Shown here: positions 16,072-18,482 of the stretch, piece after piece
Layout of the letters: every line of letters begins with the position of its first letter
Numbering within the stretch: the first letter of the stretch is position 1
From: Desulfuromonadaceae bacterium
GTDB lineage: Bacteria > Desulfobacterota > Desulfuromonadia > Geobacterales > Pseudopelobacteraceae
DNA: 18,482 nt
Direction of reading: 5' to 3'
Assembly (NCBI GenBank): GCA_028686145.1
Contig: JAQUCQ010000024.1
Location: 1-18,482 of the forward strand
Position numbers and translations under genes: made by a program
Notes under the pieces: model-generated
What the model was told of the DNA's origin: nothing
The model's database searches: none
What the model saw: the letters and a program-made list of their open reading frames with translations, nothing else

Positions 16072-16587
16072 CTACAGGATCTCAACCAGTCGGATAGTGA
16101 AGGTGAGGTCGCGGCCAGCCAATGGATGATTGCCGTCAAGCGTAATGGCCGTATCGGTAACTTCTGTAACCAGAACCGGAAAAGGGGAGCCGTTTTCAAG
16201 AATCACTTCCATTTGATCGCCCGGCGCTGGATTGATGTCTGCAGGAATTTCACTCAGTTCGATAACGGCAACCATTTCTTCAGCTCGCTGTCCATACGCA
16301 TCATCAGCAGGAATAGAGACGGTTATGCTTTGGCCCGGTTCGAGCCCGATCACGGCTGCTTCAAACTTCGGAATTAATTGCCCGGAGCCAATGACGAACT
16401 CCATCGGACCGGTGGCGCTGCTGTCGCACCCGCACCCTTCATCAACAGCATCCTTGTCGCCGCTGCAACAACATGAATGATCATCCGGTTGAGCAACCGG
16501 ACTTTCCGATGAGTCAAATACGGACCCATCTTCAAGTGTCCCGGTGTAGTGAACGGTTACTTTGTCGCCTGTTTTAGCCTGTGCCAT
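16072..16587 (-). CDS. FKBP-type (SlyD-like) peptidyl-prolyl cis-trans isomerase with Cys-rich insert
   Basis: Cytoplasmic prolyl isomerase/chaperone. FKBP core motifs are VHYTGTLEDGSVFDSS (12-27), then EFVIGSGQLIPKFEAAVIGL and AYGQR. The insert-in-flap chaperone domain follows (about 95-145), and GNHPLAGRDLTFTIRLV closes the fold as in SlyD. The unusual part is an insertion at about residues 29-60 between the FDSS strand and the EFVIGSG strand, with C39-C40-C41, C52, C54 and several acidic residues. Classical SlyD instead carries a His/Cys-rich metal tail at the C-terminus, which is absent here (the protein ends in VEIL). Metal binding by the insert is inferred. The start has AAGGA upstream. 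It shares the terminator with the convergent gene. Confidence 0.93.
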   Translation of the reverse strand: MAQAKTGDKVTVHYTGTLEDGSVFDSSESPVAQPDDHSCCCSGDKDAVDEGCGCDSSATGPMEFVIGSGQLIPKFEAAVIGLEPGQSITVSIPADDAYGQRAEEMVAVIELSEIPADINPAPGDQMEVILENGSPFPVLVTEVTDTAITLDGNHPLAGRDLTFTIRLVEIL

Positions 16588-16674
16588 GTTTCATCCTTTC
16601 AGTCGGTATGCCCGATGATTAGTAAGATAGACGCTATCTCAAGAAAAACGCCTTTTATGCGCGCGCCCTGTGTA

Positions 16675-16995
16675 TCAGGTGAGGGCTTTTGCAAGTGCGG
16701 AAATGTGTGTGCTGAACTGTCCGGGATGAGTGCCGGTAATCCGGAGGCGTTTATGCCGTGACGTTTCGCCCGAGATGATTTCCACAGCAGACTTAGGTAC
16801 ATCAAAAAAATCTGCAACAAACTCCCGACAAAGTTTGTTGGCTGCTCCGTCAACCGGCGGAGAAGTGAGCCTTATTTTGAGTTCTGCTCCCTGGATGCCG
16901 CAGATCTCGTTCTTTGATGCTCGTGGCTGAATATAAACACTCAGAATCAGACTGTCCGCATGATGGGTAATAAAAACGGGCTCAGGGGCGTTCAT
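16675..16995 (-). CDS. DUF167/YggU family protein
   Basis: A 106-residue protein of the small DUF167 (YggU/UPF0235) family, whose function is not established. Recognisable motifs are VYIQPRASKNEICG, ELKIRLTSPPVDGAANK and EIISGETSRHKRLRI, which together are diagnostic. I chose the ATG at 16995, giving the usual length; a TTG at 17025 would add ten residues but lies further inside divIVA and looks less family-like. The ATG overlaps the end of divIVA by 14 bases and has no clear ribosome site, so its translation is probably coupled. YggU next to cell-division/DivIVA genes is a recurring arrangement. Confidence 0.88.
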   Translation of the reverse strand: MNAPEPVFITHHADSLILSVYIQPRASKNEICGIQGAELKIRLTSPPVDGAANKLCREFVADFFDVPKSAVEIISGETSRHKRLRITGTHPGQFSTHISALAKALT

Positions 16996-17434
16996 CGCTT
17001 GACAGTTGTTGGCTGAAGCTTTCAAGTAATCCTTTGAAGCTCATCTCAAACTGGATCTTCTGTCGGCGGATCTCTTCAATACGGCTCTTCAGCTCCCCAA
17101 GTTGCCGTTCAGCGTCAACAATAATACGTTCACCCTTTAACTCGGCTTCCGACACGATCAGCTCGGCTTCTTTACGGGCATTGGACTTCATCTCTTCAAT
17201 TACGCGCTGGGCAGAAAGCAGTGTTTCGCGCAACTCCCGCTCCTTTTCCGCTATATCGAGCATCTCGCGGTTTCGAAGGGAGTTCTCTTCTTTCAATTGG
17301 TTATTTTCGCGAATCAGGTTCTCCATCTCACCGGCGACTGACTGCAGAAAAGCATCTACATCGTCAGGATCGAGCCCACGAAAAGTCTTTACCTTGAATT
17401 GCTGTTGCTGAATATCGAGCGGAGAGATCTTCAT
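16982..17434 (-). CDS. DivIVA domain-containing coiled-coil protein
   Basis: A 150-residue cytoplasmic protein of the DivIVA family, which binds curved membrane at poles or septa and recruits partners. The N-terminal membrane-binding signature MKISPLDIQQQQFKVKTFRG is followed by LDPDDVDAFL. Residues ~33-130 form long heptad-rich helices with many Glu, Lys and Arg. It is well described in Gram-positives; Gram-negative homologues also exist but are less understood. GAGG lies about ten bases before the ATG. It forms an operon with the overlapping yggU-like gene; a candidate promoter lies upstream at 17485-17515. Confidence 0.9.
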   Translation of the reverse strand: MKISPLDIQQQQFKVKTFRGLDPDDVDAFLQSVAGEMENLIRENNQLKEENSLRNREMLDIAEKERELRETLLSAQRVIEEMKSNARKEAELIVSEAELKGERIIVDAERQLGELKSRIEEIRRQKIQFEMSFKGLLESFSQQLSSDERP

Positions 17435-17484
17435 TGCGTTTCAACCTCGTAAGATGCGTATCGTTCGTAAGTGAGGATAAATAA

Positions 17485-17515
17485 AATATAAGCGAGAGGT
17501 ACGCGGCCGTTTCAA
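17485..17515 (-). promoter_or_regulatory. Candidate promoter for divIVA
   Basis: On the minus strand, TTGAAA (17510-17515) and TATATT (17485-17490) each match the consensus at five of six, but the 19-base spacing is longer than ideal. It lies in the 111-base gap between the LysM gene and divIVA, about 50 bases before the divIVA start. Confidence 0.4.
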
Positions 17516-17525
17516 CACACCTCGT

Positions 17526-17542
17526 ACCGGAAGATGTCCGGT
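17526..17542 (-). terminator. Short hairpin just after the LysM gene stop
   Basis: ACCGGA and TCCGGT form a perfect six-base stem with a five-base loop, four bases past the TAA. No T-run follows on the minus strand, so it is a poor intrinsic terminator. It may be a 3'-end-stabilising or attenuating hairpin. Confidence 0.3.
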
Positions 17543-17545
17543 TGC

Positions 17546-18367
17546 TTATTGATGAGTGGACAGCTTGAGATAACAATTTGCTTTGTACAGATTCGCATCG
17601 GCGGCCAGAGGCGAAGCGGAATACTCTGCCAGATAGCGATCGAGCAGTTCAAGTGCTGTACGGCAATCATCCTGCCGATATGCTTTTACTGCGGAATCAA
17701 AAAGTTTTTGTCCGGCAACGGGTCGGTTGGTTGCAGGAGCGGTAGCACCTGTTTTTGTGTGAACAGCAGCTTGTGCTGCTGCCGGTACTTTTACGTGTGG
17801 GGTCTCATGCAATGCACTTCGTTTTGTATGGCCAGTCGATTTTTTTCCGACATGGTGAGTCCTGTTTTTTTTCGCTCCGGACCTTTTCAAATCTTTCAGA
17901 GAAAGCTCGGCATCCGGATTTGAAATCGGTAAAGATCCGGCTGCTTTCCGGACGTGTTGTTGTACTTCAGTTTTGGACGAGGTCTTTGGTGCCTCGGCGG
18001 CCACCGGCTTGTGGGAAGATGCAGTTGCCGGAGCAGTGATACGTTCAGAAACATGCTCTTCGTTTTCTTGAGTTACCGGAACCTTGAGAGTCGCTCCGCT
18101 ATAAATCAGGTTCGGATTTTTTATTGAATTAAATAAAAGAATCTGGGGATAGTACATCCCGTGGCCGCTGAATGTGCGGGAAATATCGTACAGTGTGTCG
18201 CCCTTCTTGATTTTGATTTCCCTGACAAGTATGCCTTCACGAGAGGGTGCTTTCTGGCTGGAATCTACGTGTTGCGGTACATAGAGCAGGTCCTGTTGGC
18301 CCCAGGCCGGCAGTGCCGCACAGAGTACGATGGCGATGACGGTTGTATAACGGGCGCGTGTTCTCAT
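17546..18367 (-). CDS. Secreted LysM-domain protein with C-terminal TPR-like region
   Basis: Starting at the ATG at 18367 it has 273 residues with a Sec signal peptide (MRTRARYTTVIAIVLCAALPAWG), so it is exported and probably periplasmic. A LysM domain at about 49-98 (IKIKKGDTLYDISRTF to GATLKVPV) should bind peptidoglycan. A long Ala/Pro/Lys/His-rich linker follows. Near the C-terminus, KLFDSAVKAYRQDDCRTALE, then Leu- and Ala-rich helices ending in ANLYKANCYLKL, resembles the TPR repeats of YbgF/CpoB-like envelope proteins. An in-frame ATG at 18397 would lie inside the preceding gene and spoil the signal peptide. The stop of the upstream gene is one base away, so translation is coupled. The exact role is unknown. 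Confidence 0.82.
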   Translation of the reverse strand: MRTRARYTTVIAIVLCAALPAWGQQDLLYVPQHVDSSQKAPSREGILVREIKIKKGDTLYDISRTFSGHGMYYPQILLFNSIKNPNLIYSGATLKVPVTQENEEHVSERITAPATASSHKPVAAEAPKTSSKTEVQQHVRKAAGSLPISNPDAELSLKDLKRSGAKKNRTHHVGKKSTGHTKRSALHETPHVKVPAAAQAAVHTKTGATAPATNRPVAGQKLFDSAVKAYRQDDCRTALELLDRYLAEYSASPLAADANLYKANCYLKLSTHQ

Positions 18368-18368
18368 A

Positions 18369-18482
18369 TCAGTACCTGTTCCCCAGTTGGTCTTCATAGG
18401 TCAGCATGTTTTTAACTTGGAGAGCGGTTCCAACGCCGGTGCCTGGCTTGACCCTGAATGAAACCGTGATGTTCCGCTTTTC
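18369..18482 (-). CDS. 3' end of an unidentified gene, cut by the window edge
   Basis: The minus-strand frame is open from the window edge through 37 codons to a TGA at 18369-18371, one base before the LysM gene's ATG. This gap is typical of co-translated operon genes. The visible tail includes FRVKPGTGVGTALQVKN followed by YEDQLGNRY. This resembles the end of DUF11/Ig-like repeats of surface proteins, but the fragment is too short to name. Confidence 0.6.
   Translation of the reverse strand, partial: EKRNITVSFRVKPGTGVGTALQVKNMLTYEDQLGNRY

Noticed and set aside
16626..16638. Inverted repeat GATAG-ACG-CTATC between the yggU-like and FKBP genes
   Set aside because: The arms are short and there is no supporting promoter with correct spacing. 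I could not defend it as an operator.
1..18482. CRISPR arrays, tRNA/rRNA genes, transposases or toxin-antitoxin pairs
   Set aside because: None was seen on reading both strands. There are no regularly spaced repeats and no transposase-like protein.

Overview
The window looks like chromosomal DNA from a Desulfuromonadales-type bacterium (Geobacter, Pelobacter or Trichlorobacter relatives). I infer this from gene content: a multi-SLBB polysaccharide export protein beside a Wzz protein, a GAF histidine kinase with a Cys-rich N-terminus, a nucleotidyltransferase/phosphohexomutase fusion next to a GH57 enzyme, an MJ0042 zinc-ribbon/DUF3426 protein, and DivIVA in an otherwise Gram-negative-looking setting. 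Codon use is GC-rich almost throughout. No plasmid, phage, CRISPR, rRNA or tRNA signal was seen, and no complete insertion sequence.

Layout. (1) 1-3880, plus strand: the end of an exopolysaccharide export locus, with an SLBB/Poly_export protein whose N-terminus is missing or disturbed, a Wzz-type chain-length regulator, and a small VanZ-like membrane protein overlapping wzz by 8 bases. The first ~58 bases are strikingly AT-rich and break the export gene's frame. (2) 3900-5442: cysS with its own good sigma70-type promoter. (3) 5496-7633: a promoter, a soluble GAF histidine kinase and a single-domain response regulator whose ATG overlaps the kinase stop. (4) 7694-14353: a possible carbohydrate operon with an NDP-sugar synthase fused to a phosphohexomutase domain that has lost its recognisable catalytic motifs, a GH57 alpha-glucan enzyme, a GalT/ADP-glucose-phosphorylase-like HIT protein, and a TIGR02757 (DUF2400) protein overlapping it by 8 bases. 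(5) 14377-15958: a promoter and a zinc-ribbon/DUF3426 single-pass membrane protein. (6) A strong bidirectional terminator at 16015-16049 separates this from convergent minus-strand genes: an FKBP-type isomerase with a Cys-rich insert, a DUF167/YggU protein, DivIVA, a LysM/TPR-like secreted protein, and the last 37 codons of another gene at the right edge.

How the genes fit together: the left part exports surface polysaccharide. The centre looks like signal-controlled sugar-nucleotide and alpha-glucan metabolism, although the link between the two-component pair and the sugar genes rests only on position. The right part concerns the cell envelope, polarity and protein folding. The most interesting items are the apparently dead phosphohexomutase domain, the Cys-rich insert in the FKBP, the endonuclease III-like signature in the TIGR02757 protein, and the Cys-rich, G1-box-degenerate histidine kinase. 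All family assignments come from reading motifs; no database search was possible.
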